Counted from the stretch's first letter, positions 51,475-62,229 are shown. The stretch is DNA of 64,000 bases from Aurelia coerulea (GCA_039566865.1 CM076943.1:13502001-13566000), one strand, 5' to 3'. Notes: generated from the letters alone by a model not told the origin. A program made the numbers and translations.

Positions 51475-52019
51475 CTACAAATATCAAATCGCTGCCTTTG
51501 GAGATCAATAGTTACACAATAGAACAATTAACAACACCAATGATTTCAATTTATTGCACTTCAAGCCCTCAGATAGGTCATTTGTGTACACAATGAAAAA
51601 CACGGGTCCTAGAATAGAACATGTGGTCCGCCGGAACGCCGGCTGAGATATCTCTCCAAGTAGAACACTTACCGTTCAGAACAGTTCGCTGCTTTCGATC
51701 CTTAACCCGAGCGGTGTCACTCCGAAAAATCCTCATTCACCCTGCCAAAAATCCACAAAATTCACTACAATCCTTTCAAAAATCCAGAGATCCACACAAG
51801 TATACAAAAAAATCCGAAAATCCAGCGAGACCTAGAAAATCTCAATAAATCCCGTACCAGATCAAAGAAATACAGCCAAACCCTGCAAAGATCAGCGTTG
51901 AATCAGGCAAAAAACTAAAAGTTTGAACTAAAATCTCTTGGATCAAGGAAAGACACCATAGGAAGATCAATGAATGATATGACGTTGGATTTGGAGTGGT
52001 GCATGCGAAGGAGACGTTC
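51475..52019. other. No supported feature
   Basis: Contains a minus-strand GTAAGTG donor-like site near 51,675, but the sequence before it has stops in all frames within a short distance, so no exon is called. Confidence 0.3.
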
Positions 52020-52100
52020 TGTTGTTGTTGCTACTGCTGGCTGGCAGAGCTTACAAGTCAACTATTTCAATAGGGCACAGGGAAACCCGCAAACCTTCCG
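52020..52100 (+). repeat. Dispersed repeat, left part (split by an L2 fragment)
   Basis: Reads GGCTGGCAGAGCTTACAAGT, then TTTCAATAGGGCACAGGGAA and CGCAAACCTTCCG. Same sequence, inverted and uninterrupted, at 54,780-54,985. Its right part continues at 52,430. Confidence 0.75.
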
Positions 52101-52429
52101 ATTCAGTTCAGTTCAGTTTAGTTTTAAAATTCCACTACATAAAAAAATCACTTTAAAACAACATACAACTAACAAAATATCAATTAAACAGGAAATAAAG
52201 CATAACTAATATGATTATACAACAGGATCATCACATAGATTTTTGTATGGGGAGGAATTTCTTAAGGAGGAGCTCTTTCAGTAGGTAGACTAATAGAGGA
52301 GAGAGCACCCCCTAAACTAAAAACTTATCCTTCAAATTTCAAGGATATGAGGATATTAGGATTAATTTAAGATAAAGTTTTTGATAGAGACTAGTTTTTC
52401 ATGACTGGTATTTGGTGGAAAAAAGATTT
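52101..52429 (-). mobile_element. 5'-truncated L2 LINE 3' end
   Basis: Minus-strand copy of the last 330 bp or so of the L2 family. The tail reads ATTCAGTTCAGTTCAG on the plus strand. The 3' UTR shares GGAGGAGCTCTTTCAGTAG and GAGGAGAGAGCACCCCCT with 43.0-43.07 kb. Its borders are defined by comparison with the uninterrupted repeat at 54.8-54.98 kb. Confidence 0.85.
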
Positions 52430-52560
52430 AACGCTTATCAGCCAATGATGTCGTCGTATTCTGATCCCATGACTGAAAATAAGGTTTTTGAGTTAACTTT
52501 TTGAGTACCTTCACGAAAATAGAAATGGATATTCAACCAATAAAGATACAAGGCTGCTGA
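52430..52560 (+). repeat. Dispersed repeat, right part
   Basis: ACGCTTATCAGCCAATGATG, then CGTATTCTGATCCCATGACT, GAAAATAAGG and AATGGATATTCAACCAATAA; the inverted counterpart lies at 54,780-54,905. Confidence 0.75.
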
Positions 52561-52580
52561 AAGACCTGCATAAAACAAAT

Positions 52581-52845
52581 GGTTTTGCAAGGCTTAAGTC
52601 TCCCAAATGACACAGTAATATGATACCTTTGAGAATTTATTGCACACTCCTGAAGGCATTCTATCATAGCAGCATAAAGAGAACACAACACTTTTCTAGA
52701 AAATTGCAAATCTCTTTGTCACATCGGCAAGGTACATCATTTGTGTAAAGAAATTTCCGCTGCAATCTATTCTCAAAGGTGTGAAATCTATTATCAAAGG
52801 TATCATTTTGCGGTGTCATATGGGAGACCTAAGCCTTGCTAAACC
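52581..52845. mobile_element. Inverted-repeat MITE (GGTTTTGCAAGGC ends)
   Basis: Left GGTTTTGCAAGGCTTAAGTC, TCCCAAATGACAC, GATACCTTTGAGAA; the right end reverse-complements to GGTTTAGCAAGGCTTAGGTC, TCCCATATGACAC, GATACCTTTGATAA. About 50 bp of imperfect inverted repeat, 265 bp total, non-coding. Flanking duplication not seen. Confidence 0.7.
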
Positions 52846-54779
52846 TTTTCTTTTCTGCAAAAATTGACGGCAGTTGGACTGTTTGCTGCAGAGAGGCTGT
52901 GAAATCTTATCACATTTTTTGAAATCATCGATGGTAAAATGTTGGAAAGAAATTGGATTTGTGGAGATATTATTGATAAATGTATCCGCTGGTTATTGGT
53001 GCGAGAGAAACTGTTCTAATGCCGATGACTGGGTTTCTGCTAGACTAGCTACAATAGTCCCTCGATTTCGCTGTTGTTGTTGTTGCTGATGGCCAGCTCA
53101 ATGAGGGACTAGTTGCCAGAGAGTGTCTCAAATCGGAATTTTCAGAACGAAAAACCGAATTGTAAATCTGATTGGAGCATTTCGGCTAAAACAATAGTAA
53201 ATTTTTTTGTAGCCAATCAACTTCTCCTCTCTTTACTTATTTTTACTGGAAAACCTCCCTTTGAAGTAGAGGCCTGCTTGGTCTGAGTTTTTCAAGGAGA
53301 AGCAATGGCGACCGGCGCTGTCGTCGCAGCTTGATCGACCAGAAGCAAATGAAGCTGAAGGAATTTAGCCAGCCATTTGGCATGATAAAGTGGGCACTGG
53401 GAAGAGATATTTGTTTGTGCTCTAACAGGAAATGGCAAAATGTAATGCTGTTGCAATACTTGAGAGGCATTTTCAAGACAGCAGTGAGTGTCATTTGTCA
53501 GTACAAAACTGCAGTGTAGTGTAGGTGCAGGCCTACTCTAAGTTCAGGTTAGTAGTGATTTTTTCGTTTACATTTGGCTCGTGTATTTCAATTTCTAATA
53601 TTATCTAACTGCAAGCATGTTACTTCGCAATGTTGGGCTGTTGTACTTTATCACCTTACAGTTGTTTTGGTTTGAATGCACTTGATTTGCCAAATGAAAC
53701 AATCTTTAGATATTTTAGTAAAAAAATTTTATGGTTTTTTGTGAACATGACTAAAAATCCCCAGGTACTTTTACTATGGAAGTTCCTTATGTGATCCAAC
53801 CCCCCCCCCCCCCGTGTTTGGATCACATAGGGAAAGGAAAGGGTGATATAATTTTTTGCTTGTGATTTAACAAGTATTTGTTACTTCATCGCATTGATGT
53901 TGATATCTTTAATCCATAGGGGTTTGTTTAAAGCAAGATACCTGCTTCATTATTATCAGACCTTGTACCAGGATGCATTTAGATGGCACTTTTCTTGGAG
54001 AGAGATTGTCTATATCACTTAGAGCAAATATAAAGGACAGTTCCTTTGAAAATTCCTTGCACTTCAGATACCACTTAACTGATTGCTAATGATAATGTAT
54101 AATGATGATGTAATGCCTAATCTTGTCAAATCTTTGATTCCTTTATCTTTGGTCACTCTGAACTCCTCTGAAATTTTAAATTTATGTTCACTGTCCATGC
54201 TCAATTTTGTCAGAGTCATAAACTGTCTAAAATTCTTTCAAATTCACATGAATAAAACTTGGTATCAATGTGTTGTTTTCTTGAGTCATTTTGATGATTA
54301 CTGATCACAGCAGCAACAACAACCAAATATTAATTCCGTGGTCCGCGTTTTACGCATGTAGCGCTTATGGAAACGAGGCTATCAAGTTAGTCCGATTTCA
54401 GACACTGTTTGGCAACAAGTCTCTGTATTAGCGACAAATCAGTTCTAAGGAGCATACAGAGATTGTGTAGCCAGTCTAGGTTTCTGCTGCGAGTGGAAGT
54501 AGGCCAATTCCCTTTCTTGGTAGCAAATAGCTTTGATTCGTCAAGGATTTTCGAAAATCACACAAAAAATATGTCTGTGTTATGCTTGGACATAATTCAC
54601 GTAACAGGTGAAATTTTGAAATCTATATCTTATTTGTAGCGTTCCTGAAAATTTCTTGAACATAGCCCAATCTTCAAGGGAATGAAATTCGATGTAACAC
54701 CGATCCCTGATGAGATTTTAAGCAAATGCAGGAAAACAAATGTGGAGTGGGGCGTGTAGAATCGATTCGTGGTGAACCC
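52846..54779. other. No recognised gene; one short hairpin
   Basis: About 1.9 kb. The only structure is at 53,788-53,828: TTATGTGATCCAA, a C run, then TTGGATCACATAG, a 13-bp inverted pair around a homopolymer. Short frames on both strands are unrecognised. May be intronic to the minus-strand gene. Confidence 0.35.
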
Positions 54780-54985
54780 AGCTCTGTATCTTTATTGGTC
54801 GAATATCCATTTTTGTTTTCGTGAAGTTATTCGAAAATTTGTCTCAAAATCTTTATTTTCAGTCATGTGATCAGAATACGCCGATATCTCTGGCTTAAAA
54901 GCGTGAAATTGGAAGATGTGTGGGTTCCCCTGTGCCCTATTGAAAGATTTTACTTGTATGCTGCTGCCCACTGGTCTTCCTAGAG
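54780..54985 (-). repeat. Dispersed repeat, uninterrupted copy
   Basis: Inverted relative to 52.0-52.56 kb. On the minus strand it holds an open frame with QVKSFNRAQGNPHIFQF, then SAYSDHMTENKDFETNF and RKQKWIFDQ. The equivalent frame in the other copy reads FNRAQGNPQTFRF but is stopped later. Whether the frame is a decayed coding sequence or chance is unresolved. Confidence 0.7.
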
Positions 54986-55091
54986 CATCAAATAACCTTG
55001 GCCTCATAGGGTTAAACAATAAACCATGATTTTTTAAGTATTCAAATCAGAATGTTCTTGAACTGATTATTTGTAAATGAAAGGCTTGTAC

Positions 55092-55271
55092 CTTCTAAGT
55101 ATAAACCAAAGGATTTTCCTGCTGCTACGCATTTGTCGCCATTTTCGTTCCATAATGTGCCATCAGTAGTTTGCTTATTTAACGTGAGAATCATATCGCT
55201 TTTTGACAAATATAGTCGGCTGGTAACACTATCAACTGATACATGGTACTCGCCATGTTTGATCTGGATGC
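55092..55271 (-). CDS. Candidate host exon (60 aa)
   Basis: 180 nt, strong acceptor TTCTCTTTCTTTGTAG/GC, donor GAAG/GTACAAG, phase 1-1, no stops. Peptide contains HGEYHVSVDSVTSRLYLSKS and TDGTLWNENGDKCVAAGKSF. Alternating hydrophobic residues suggest a beta-sandwich-type extracellular domain, but I do not recognise the family. It matches the phase and strand of the exons at 48-51.5 kb. Confidence 0.55.
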
Positions 55272-55494
55272 CTACAAAGAAAGAGAATTACACTTTTCAT
55301 GACTTATTGGCTTACTTTCATTTTAAATTCTTTATACACGGTGGCCTATAATATCATATTATAATAGTGGCTTTAATAATAATGGCCTATATATATTATA
55401 ACACGGTATTATAATTGAAATTAGAAAGATTAATTACAATGTTGAATTAGAATGTTGAGATCAAAAGCTATTTGCTGCGTAGTCTACATTTAGA

Positions 55495-55850
55495 AGTTAA
55501 CAGAGAGGGGCCTTGCTTGACCTCGAGTTTTAATTTGTTCCAAACCGTTGATCCATGGGACGAGAATGCTTTTGGCCATTGTTCGTTTTCATTCGTGGAG
55601 CAAGCAAGTTGGTCTCAGAATTTCTGAAATTTGGTATCTCCTGGATTGAGTTGCTAGTGAATAGAGCGAATAGAGTTGAGAGGCAAGTGGGTGCAAGACC
55701 ATTTATTGGTTTGAAAATAATAGTAGCCGTCTGTTGCTTGATCATATCTTCAACTTTTGGTCATTTGAGCTCTTCTATCAAGTTTGCTGCTGGTGCATCC
55801 TAGCTACTGTTGGTAACAATCCTCGCAAGACAAAGTTGTAACTCTTGTAG
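55495..55850 (-). pseudogene. LINE RT C-terminal fragment
   Basis: Minus-strand frame with ARIVTNSS, EELK, FKPINGLAPTCLSTLF, NFRNSETNLLAPRMKTNNG and, in another frame, GSTVWNKLKLEVKQG. This is the post-RT tail of a CR1/Jockey-type LINE, the same subfamily as the fragment at 63.5 kb (RAARIVTNSKYD). Two in-frame stops and one frame change; 5'-truncated. Confidence 0.75.
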
Positions 55851-56419
55851 CATTAGCGGGTGGGAGTATCCACAGCTACCCAACACACATCAGCAATATC
55901 CGAAATGGGACTAAAAATACCTGTTTACGTCAGACTTAGAAGCACTTCTTTAGCATCTTTTTGGGACCCTAAAGAGTGAGATAACTTCAAACGTAAAGCC
56001 TTAGTATGCTCATCCCATACAAAGCTTGCTTGAAGCTGGGTTCATATTTCGGGTATGACTGGGATAAAATGTCTTAGAATTGGGCAGCGTGGTCTCTAAA
56101 GACATTTTAAACGCGTTTCTTGTGAGTTATCAATTCCATATCGAATAAAAACATTTCTGATTCCATCTGAACATCTTCAAAGGCTCCTGCAAGATATATT
56201 GCCCTCTTCAAGGCAGTGATGTGACAAAAAATCCCAGGGTACAACAGGTGAGTATATAGATATATAGATCAGAATATAGATTATAGTGAAATCATTGGAT
56301 AAATAGAAAGGTGTGCATAAATCATAATTATACTTTCTACGTGCATTGATTGCTTGTGATGAAAATTTTAAAGGCCGGGAAAGTTACTCGGCTCAACTTT
56401 CCCCCATAAACCTGATACA
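55851..56419. other. No supported feature
   Basis: Nothing recognised apart from ATAGATATATAGATCAGAAT-like low-complexity sequence near 56,255. Confidence 0.3.
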
Positions 56420-56925
56420 CATTGTCCCAAAAAAGAGCACTCTCATTGGAAAAATCGCCAAAATTCGATTATAGAATTTATCAAAAATCTTCTTGTTTTT
56501 GCTTTTTTTCGATGATCCAAATATATTTGAAGACGATAAAATATTTGTTTCGATCACTAAACAGGCATGGAATAACGCATTGAAATACCCCATTCTGAGC
56601 TATTCTCTTCAAGCAATATCATAAATCGTGCACAAGAGGCATTACTTTGGGATATTCCATTATCTTTTAAGTCTACAACGATAATGTACGTTTCTTTCTG
56701 ATCTTTACGAATAAACTAGGAACTTTATATGATTGAAAAAGAGATTAATCTGGTAACCATGAGTACATTTTGTAGTATGCTTCGAATCCATGCAGCTCTA
56801 AAAAGGGCTACATTCATCAATCTTAAAACCGATGAGAAAATCAGCCATGCCTGAAAAAAGAAGATCAGCCTTATGATAGAATTTAAATGATTTTTCAAAC
56901 AGGAGAATTTTTTGGGACACCCCGC
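56420..56925. mobile_element. Possible TGTCCCAAAA-ended DNA element, degenerate
   Basis: Left TTGTCCCAAAAAAGAGCACT, then GGAAAAATCGCCAAAATTCG; the right end reverse-complements to GGTGTCCCAAAAAATTCTCC, then TGAAAAATCATTTAAATTC. About 40 bp of imperfect inverted ends around 505 bp without a transposase. Terminus style is like mariner-type GGGTGTCCCA elements. Confidence 0.45.
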
Positions 56926-56962
56926 AACTGGAAAAATTTACTTCTACGTATAACAGACTCAC

Positions 56963-57026
56963 GAGTTCGTTGGGCAGCGAAAGTGGCTTTCATCCACTCT
57001 TGAAGTGAAAGCACGGAAAGGAATAC
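56963..57026 (-). CDS. Possible short host exon (64 nt)
   Basis: Flanked by ACTTCTTATTTTAG and a perfect GTGAGT donor. Entering in phase 0 and leaving in phase 1, it reads VFLSVLSLQEWMKATFAAQR, which resembles the end of a signal peptide and would join the phase-1 exon at 55.09 kb. No upstream ATG exon was identified, so this is tentative. Confidence 0.3.
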
Positions 57027-58775
57027 CTAAAATAAGAAGTAAAATTTAATTGGAGTAAAACACTTTGAACTCATTAAATGGCTTTAGAGGATCTTCAAAA
57101 TGCATGTCAAGGATGGACTAAAGATTTATTAAAAGTGCTGTCTCTTCGGTCTGAAGCAGCTACATGCTGAACCTTTTCGTCACTGTTATTAAGTCAGCTC
57201 TCAAATTTTGAAACTTCTCCACATTGGAAATAATAGCAATTGCGGCTGAAAGCTACATGCTGGTTCTATCTGACTAAACCTTTGTGACTGTTGAAAGATG
57301 AAAAATGTAGTTGATGATGCTGATAACTTAACCTACTACGGTAAATATGATGAAGACTGCTATCTTTGCAAATTCTAAGCAAGCAATATATTTTTATGAG
57401 AAAATTAACATGATTATCCTGCAAAAATCATAGCAATTGCAATGCAAATCTGTAACAGAGTTTTTATTGATTTCCGAACTTATTCATATTCTCTGTTCTC
57501 AGTTTCCCAATTGCTCCAGCAGACTTTACCTTATTGTGAAGTAAATATTTACAAACATGTAAAAAGGTCATTTATCAAACAAGATATGATTTTACTTGTA
57601 TGCAAATTGCTGAAATCTTCATCTTGCTCTGCCTATCTCCAGTTGTCAAACTTATGAACTGATGCTTTTACTGCCGCTGATGAAAGTGCCCCAACAAGAC
57701 AAAGTTGACCTCTAACGTGGGAAATGGTGCTTTCAATACCTCATTCCTAATAGCTTGAATTATTCATTAGCACAGGAATTCCAGTTGTTTTACAATAGTA
57801 CTTGGGAAATTAAGGTGTAGCCCAACAAGCCACCATCCCACCTCTTGTAAGCTACAAGCTGGTAATACGACGGGTGGTATTTCGTACACTGCTGGCAAAG
57901 ATAACCCGGCCACCCTGCATGATCAGTAACGCTGCATTTTTTATCAAACAGTCGACTTAGTAATCGAACAAGTGGCTTCCATGTCACTCAATAACACACA
58001 CAAACGCAAGTACTTAATTACCGAGGTTGTTGGGGAGATGAAGTGCTGACCCTATTGTTTTGATATATTGTGTTACAGCTTTGTTGAGAGCGAATCAACG
58101 TTGGGGCTGACGTTGTCATGCGCATCGCTGCTTTTGTTTCTTCCCTTGTTATCAACGGTCAAGCTAATTTGCATATTACATAAGTGAAGTAAATCGTTAC
58201 TGCGCATGCGATCTGGAGCTAATTTTTGGGGGATTCCTTGAGGCTCACAACTCAGCCTGTTCGTATCCCCAACAAGAGGAGCTTTGCGAAGCACTGCCAA
58301 GCAGAACATAGTCTCGAAAATCACGATTTTCTATCTAACAAAATATTGATCGTTGGGACATCACCAAAGAAGGCGACCCAAGTTTACCATAGGAATCCTT
58401 GAAGAAATCTATACTCTCCAGATTTTTAGGTCTTTAAGTTTGAATGCCGGTTAAAATATCTCCAAGATTAGTGGAGTTATGGCCACGAACAAACCGATAA
58501 CGCACTGAAAAATAGAAATTCTGCCCGAGAGACAATAGTGATTGTTGTAAGAACGACCCAGAAGAGCCAAAGTCTTGGTTTCAATTGTTGTTGCTATCGT
58601 CTTTCCGCAAAATGTTCTTTTGTTTAAGATTCAATGCCCCTACGGTTTCTATATGAATTTAAAAACCCTTTGCTTCCCATGATCCTCTTGCGGTCTCACT
58701 GTAAATTTTGCGATTTTGACACTGTATAAAACAGAATGGTGGGTAGGGCCTAGGCTTCAAGTCATGTGGCCCACA
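57027..58775. other. No recognised gene
   Basis: Short minus-strand frames at 57,987-57,790 (WPGYLCQQCTKYHPSYY) and 58,324-58,073 start near the expected 5' side of the minus-strand gene. They have no clear splice context and no recognised family. Confidence 0.3.
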
Positions 58776-59081
58776 GGTGTCACGGTAAAACTCTCGTTCT
58801 CACGGCAAAACTTTCTTTCTCATGACAAAACTCTCTTTCTCACGGCAAGACTTTCTTTCCGACGGCAAAACTCTCTTTCTCACGGCAAAACTTTCTTTCC
58901 CACGGCAAAACTTTCCTTCCCACGGCAAAACTTTCTTTCTCACGGCAAACTCACTTTCCCACGGCAAAACTTTCTTTCTCACGGCAAACTCACTTCCCAC
59001 GGCAAAACTTTCTTTCTCACGGCAGAACTTTCTTTCTCACGGCAAAACTTTCTTTCCCACGGCAAAATTTTCTTTCTCACG
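58776..59081. repeat. 20-bp minisatellite, about 16 units
   Basis: Unit CACGGCAAAACTTTCTTTCT with substitutions and two shortened units (18-19 bp). Because 20 is not a multiple of 3, long frames arise on both strands; they are not genes. The array resumes at 60,071 after an insertion. Confidence 0.95.
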
Positions 59082-60070
59082 CAGGGCATCTTTTAAGGAA
59101 ATTTGACTAGTGGGCCAAACTAACCACTAGGGCCCATTTCCCGCGGCAAAAAAGATGTTGCAAATATACGAATGCAAAGTTAATTGATAGAAAGAGAAAA
59201 ACGTTGTAAACTTGCAAGCGAAGCGAGCGAAAAATTTTGGTTTCTATTACTTAGATATGCTTAAAATCGGTTAGAGAGAAGTTTGCAATTGCTTATTGCC
59301 CCTGTGCTACTTTCTGAATGATTTTGTAGAATTCAAAGAGCAATCTTTGTGCGACCTGATGGACCTGAGGAGAGCGGTCCCTTGCCAACCTTGCCTACAC
59401 TTGAATTGGCTCTGCACTGTGTGAAATACTATTAGCATTGCATTATCAGCATTTAGAGAGAAGAATTTGGTTCATGGTGCGAAATTTTCTCAAACAAGCA
59501 TTGCAGAGAATGTTCGGAAATTTTTTGAGGACAGCAAACTTTCGAGTAAAATATCCCAAAACTGAGGTTTTAGGACTCCCCATTTCGTTATTTAGAACAG
59601 CCCAGAACTGAATAGTTAGAGGTGAAGTTACGGTTCTTAGCACAAAGTCAAGCTCTGGGATTGTAGAAACAAAGAAGAACTAATCGAATATGCAACCCAT
59701 CCTTGTCATGACGTTCAAGTGGTGGGGCCCTACGTGGGATCGAGCCCTGTCCGCCTGAATGTTCTGACTGCACCACTGCGCCACAGCACTTTCTGCCAGT
59801 GTTGGAGAATGGAAGACCCAAGGATGATCCCTCTATAAATTGTACAGCAAGGTCGATCTAATACGTCTAGAATGCTCAAACAGAAAGTTGCATCTAACGC
59901 GCAGTGACCATGTCTCTCAATTGCACTGAAGGGGTAAAACGACAAAATAAGTTGAACGAAAAGGGCCCAAACTAGTGGGCCAAAAACGGGGAGTTTTGCT
60001 CCACTACTGGGCCAGGAAGAGGGCCTACTGGGCCAATGGCCCACTAGTAACAATGTTAAAAGATGCCCTG
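59082..60070. mobile_element. hAT-like element splitting the minisatellite, duplication TTCTCACG
   Basis: Starts CAGGGCATCTTTTAA and ends TTAAAAGATGCCCTG, perfect 15-bp inverted ends. TTCTCACG flanks both sides exactly (59,074-59,081 and 60,071-60,078) and is part of the minisatellite unit. 989 bp, no transposase. Subterminal CTAGTGGGCC motifs recur near both ends. A tRNA-like SINE head lies inside. Confidence 0.9.
59700..59795 (-). mobile_element. tRNA-derived SINE head inside the hAT-like element
   Basis: Minus strand: AGTGCTGTGGCGCAGTGGTG with A box TGGCGCAGTGG (59,773-59,783) and B box GGCTCGATCCC (59,736-59,746, one mismatch to GGTTCGANNCC). Related to the 14.7-kb copy in layout. Not a plausible functional tRNA. 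Confidence 0.55.
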
Positions 60071-60180
60071 TTCTCACGGCAAAACTTTCTTTTCACGGTA
60101 AAACTTTTACAGTACACTAAAGATGGTACAGTATAGTTCTATTTTCTGGCGGCAAAACTTTTCCCGCGGTTGCAAGTGGT
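60071..60180. repeat. Remainder of the 20-bp minisatellite
   Basis: TTCTCACGGCAAAACTTTCT, then degraded units (TTCACGGTAAAACTTT, GGCGGCAAAACTTTTCCCG). Confidence 0.75.
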
Positions 60181-60249
60181 ACCAACATACACCTGGCCAT
60201 GTGGCGAGGGAAGAGGGAGCATGGAGATAAGAATATCGCGTGGCAAGGG

Positions 60250-60600
60250 GGTCAACAAAGTTTCGTCGTACCTCCTTGTCGTCGTGTAATGCGACCACGA
60301 GACCCGGGTTTCGCCACTTGACACATTTACCACCACGAAATCCGGGTTTCATCGTCGTAAAATGCAACGGTGACATCCGGGTTTCTTGGTCGTAGTCAGA
60401 TCTCGACGACGAAATCCGATTTTGCAGCGCAACCTCGCTTTCAGTTCTCGACGACGAAATCCGATTTCGCGTCACAAGCTCGTTTTCGATTTACGACGAC
60501 GAAATCCTACCTCGTTTTCAATTCACGACGACAAAATCCGATTTCGCGGCATAACCTCGTTTTCAATACACGACGACGAAAGCAGGTTTTGTGGCACATC
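60250..60600. repeat. CCGGGTTTC and 46-bp CGACGACGAAATC minisatellites
   Basis: CGACGACGAAATCCGATTT-type units start at about 60,403, 60,449, 60,494, 60,525 and 60,571; spacing is 45-46 bp with one shortened unit. They are preceded by three CCGGGTTTC motifs at 60,305-60,390 and TCGTCGT words in the opposite sense, giving partial inverted symmetry. Confidence 0.8.
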
Positions 60601-60694
60601 TTCATTTAGCTGAAACTCAGAGTTGCTCTGCGACAAAATGCAAGGATTTGACTTCAGGAATTTATATCTATGGTCGGTCTTACATTTTTACAAC

Positions 60695-60890
60695 ACGTAA
60701 CAATTGTTTTTTTGTTTTGAAACTTCCACGAGGGCACAGGTTCTGAGCATGAAGATTGCTTTGCTATAGAACATTTTATGAAACTCTTAAGGAACTCTGA
60801 GTACCAAACATCTGATAATTCTACGACGAAACTTTCAGCACTGGCTCAAATTGTTAGTTTCTTGCAAAAAAATTATGTTTATGTTAAAGT
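60695..60890. repeat. ATAAGAAAC-family half-element
   Basis: GAAACTTCCACGAGGGCACA, ACTCTGAGTACC, CTGATAATTCTA and TTAGTTTCTTGC match the right half of the 38.2-38.57 kb element. The left half is missing here. Confidence 0.6.
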
Positions 60891-60920
60891 TACTTCTTCC
60901 AGGACAGGTCATATTTTACC

Positions 60921-62056
60921 AAGGGCGCCTACCTTGTAGGAAAGTGTGTTTATTCCCAGTACTGTAGAGTAATTGGTGTCCTGTACGACCTAGTACAGAG
61001 AGTGTCCCAGAACCGTACCGTGACCCAGCAGTACACAGAGTCAGTCCTCTCAAGGTCAAGATGACGCGTGAATAACTTTGTGGTTTCAAATTCTGGTGTT
61101 GATGTAGTACGAGTTGGTCACAGGGAATCAGACAGCGTGATTTTTTATTGGTCAACACTGGCGGGCGTTAGAATTTGAAAATCCCTGTAACTAGAAAAGC
61201 TTTAGGGGTATGAAACTTTTCATAACTCTATTGTTCACTTTTCTCACAAGCTCGTTACACGTTGCAGATCCCGTTGCTATGGCCAGTAAACAAAACTTGC
61301 GGTAAGTTGAACTGGAGGTTAGAACTTTTTTCAGATACTAGTTGTTCGGTTATTATCACACAGTATCTGCGGTCGTCTGACTTGTTGTGTTGATTTGAAC
61401 TTAAGACAAGCGTTTGAATTGTAACACGAATTGAATTGTAACTAGCATGATACAGACAGCAAAGTTGTTTAAGTTAACTGTTTTGTTGTTGAAATATTGG
61501 TTCTGGAAATATTTTCCCTCGTTCAAATTATCATAACATAAAAGGAAGAATTAGTTCAATAGCATGCAAACGTTTAACAGGTTTGAATCCTCAATAAGGC
61601 TAAGGATTTGCCTAGCTTTGCGCATGTAAAGGAAACTGTAGAATTGAAAAATATTTATTAACTTGGAACTTGACCTCTTCTTTTTATCATGGTTTCTTAA
61701 TTTTCTGGAGGTGCAAGTAGAATTTCATCAAGGCAGTTTCTTATAAAAACATGTATTGATTAGCCTGCGTGTTGATACTCTCGTCCTCAAACAATCTTGA
61801 GGATTGACTTTTCACGCGACCCCTAGTTTGCTTATGGTGTCAAACCACAACGGTTAGAACGCGCTTGTGATAATCTTCTCTTGAGATCCTGCTCACTGAT
61901 TGGTTTATCTGCAGAAGTTGCATACCCCTAGGTTTCTCATGCTATACACAGATTAACAGGACTGGGTCATAGGACACCAATTACTCTGTGAACTAGGTCA
62001 TGGGTACAGTACTGGGAATAAGGAATAAACACACTTCCTACAAGGTAGGCGCCCTT
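60921..62056. mobile_element. Long inverted-repeat element (AAGGGCGCC ends)
   Basis: Left AAGGGCGCCTACCTTGTAGG, then GTGTGTTTATTCCCAGTACT and TAATTGGTGTCCTGTACG; the right arm at 61,965-62,056 is the inverse (CCAATTACTCTGTGAAC, AGTACTGGGAATAAGG, CTACAAGGTAGGCGCCCTT). Arms about 95 bp with small indels. 1.14 kb, no transposase recognised. No clear flanking duplication. Confidence 0.7.
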
Positions 62057-62084
62057 AATTTGACGTGAAAAACCAGCAAAACAA

Positions 62085-62229
62085 AGTCTTTGAGGTCTTT
62101 CCAATGTTTAGACATTACTCAAGTGCCTTACGAGTAATATGATACACGTATTTACTTTTATAAGAAACTGAGAATTTGGGCCAGTACTGAAAGTTTCTTA
62201 AAATGATCAGATTTTGGGTACTCAAAGTT
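62085..62229. repeat. ATAAGAAAC-family half-element, inverted
   Basis: Reverse complement matches the end of the family (GTACCCAAAATCTGATCATT, TTCAGTACTGGCCCAAATTC, TTTCTTATAAAAGTAAATAC). Beyond it lies TTACGAGTAATATGATACAC, which inside the 38.2-kb copy is interior sequence, so copies have been rearranged. Confidence 0.55.

Noticed and set aside
51655..51730. Exon ending at a GTAAGTG donor near 51.675 kb (minus strand)
   Set aside because: All frames upstream of the donor hit stops before the nearest plausible acceptor.
57300..57420. Signal-peptide exon AKIAVFIIFTVV upstream of the 64-nt exon
   Set aside because: No in-frame ATG, and the donor phase does not match.
58716..59096. Long plus-strand open frame (and antisense frame) across 58.7-59.1 kb
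   Set aside because: Made entirely by the 20-bp minisatellite, which reads open in several frames.
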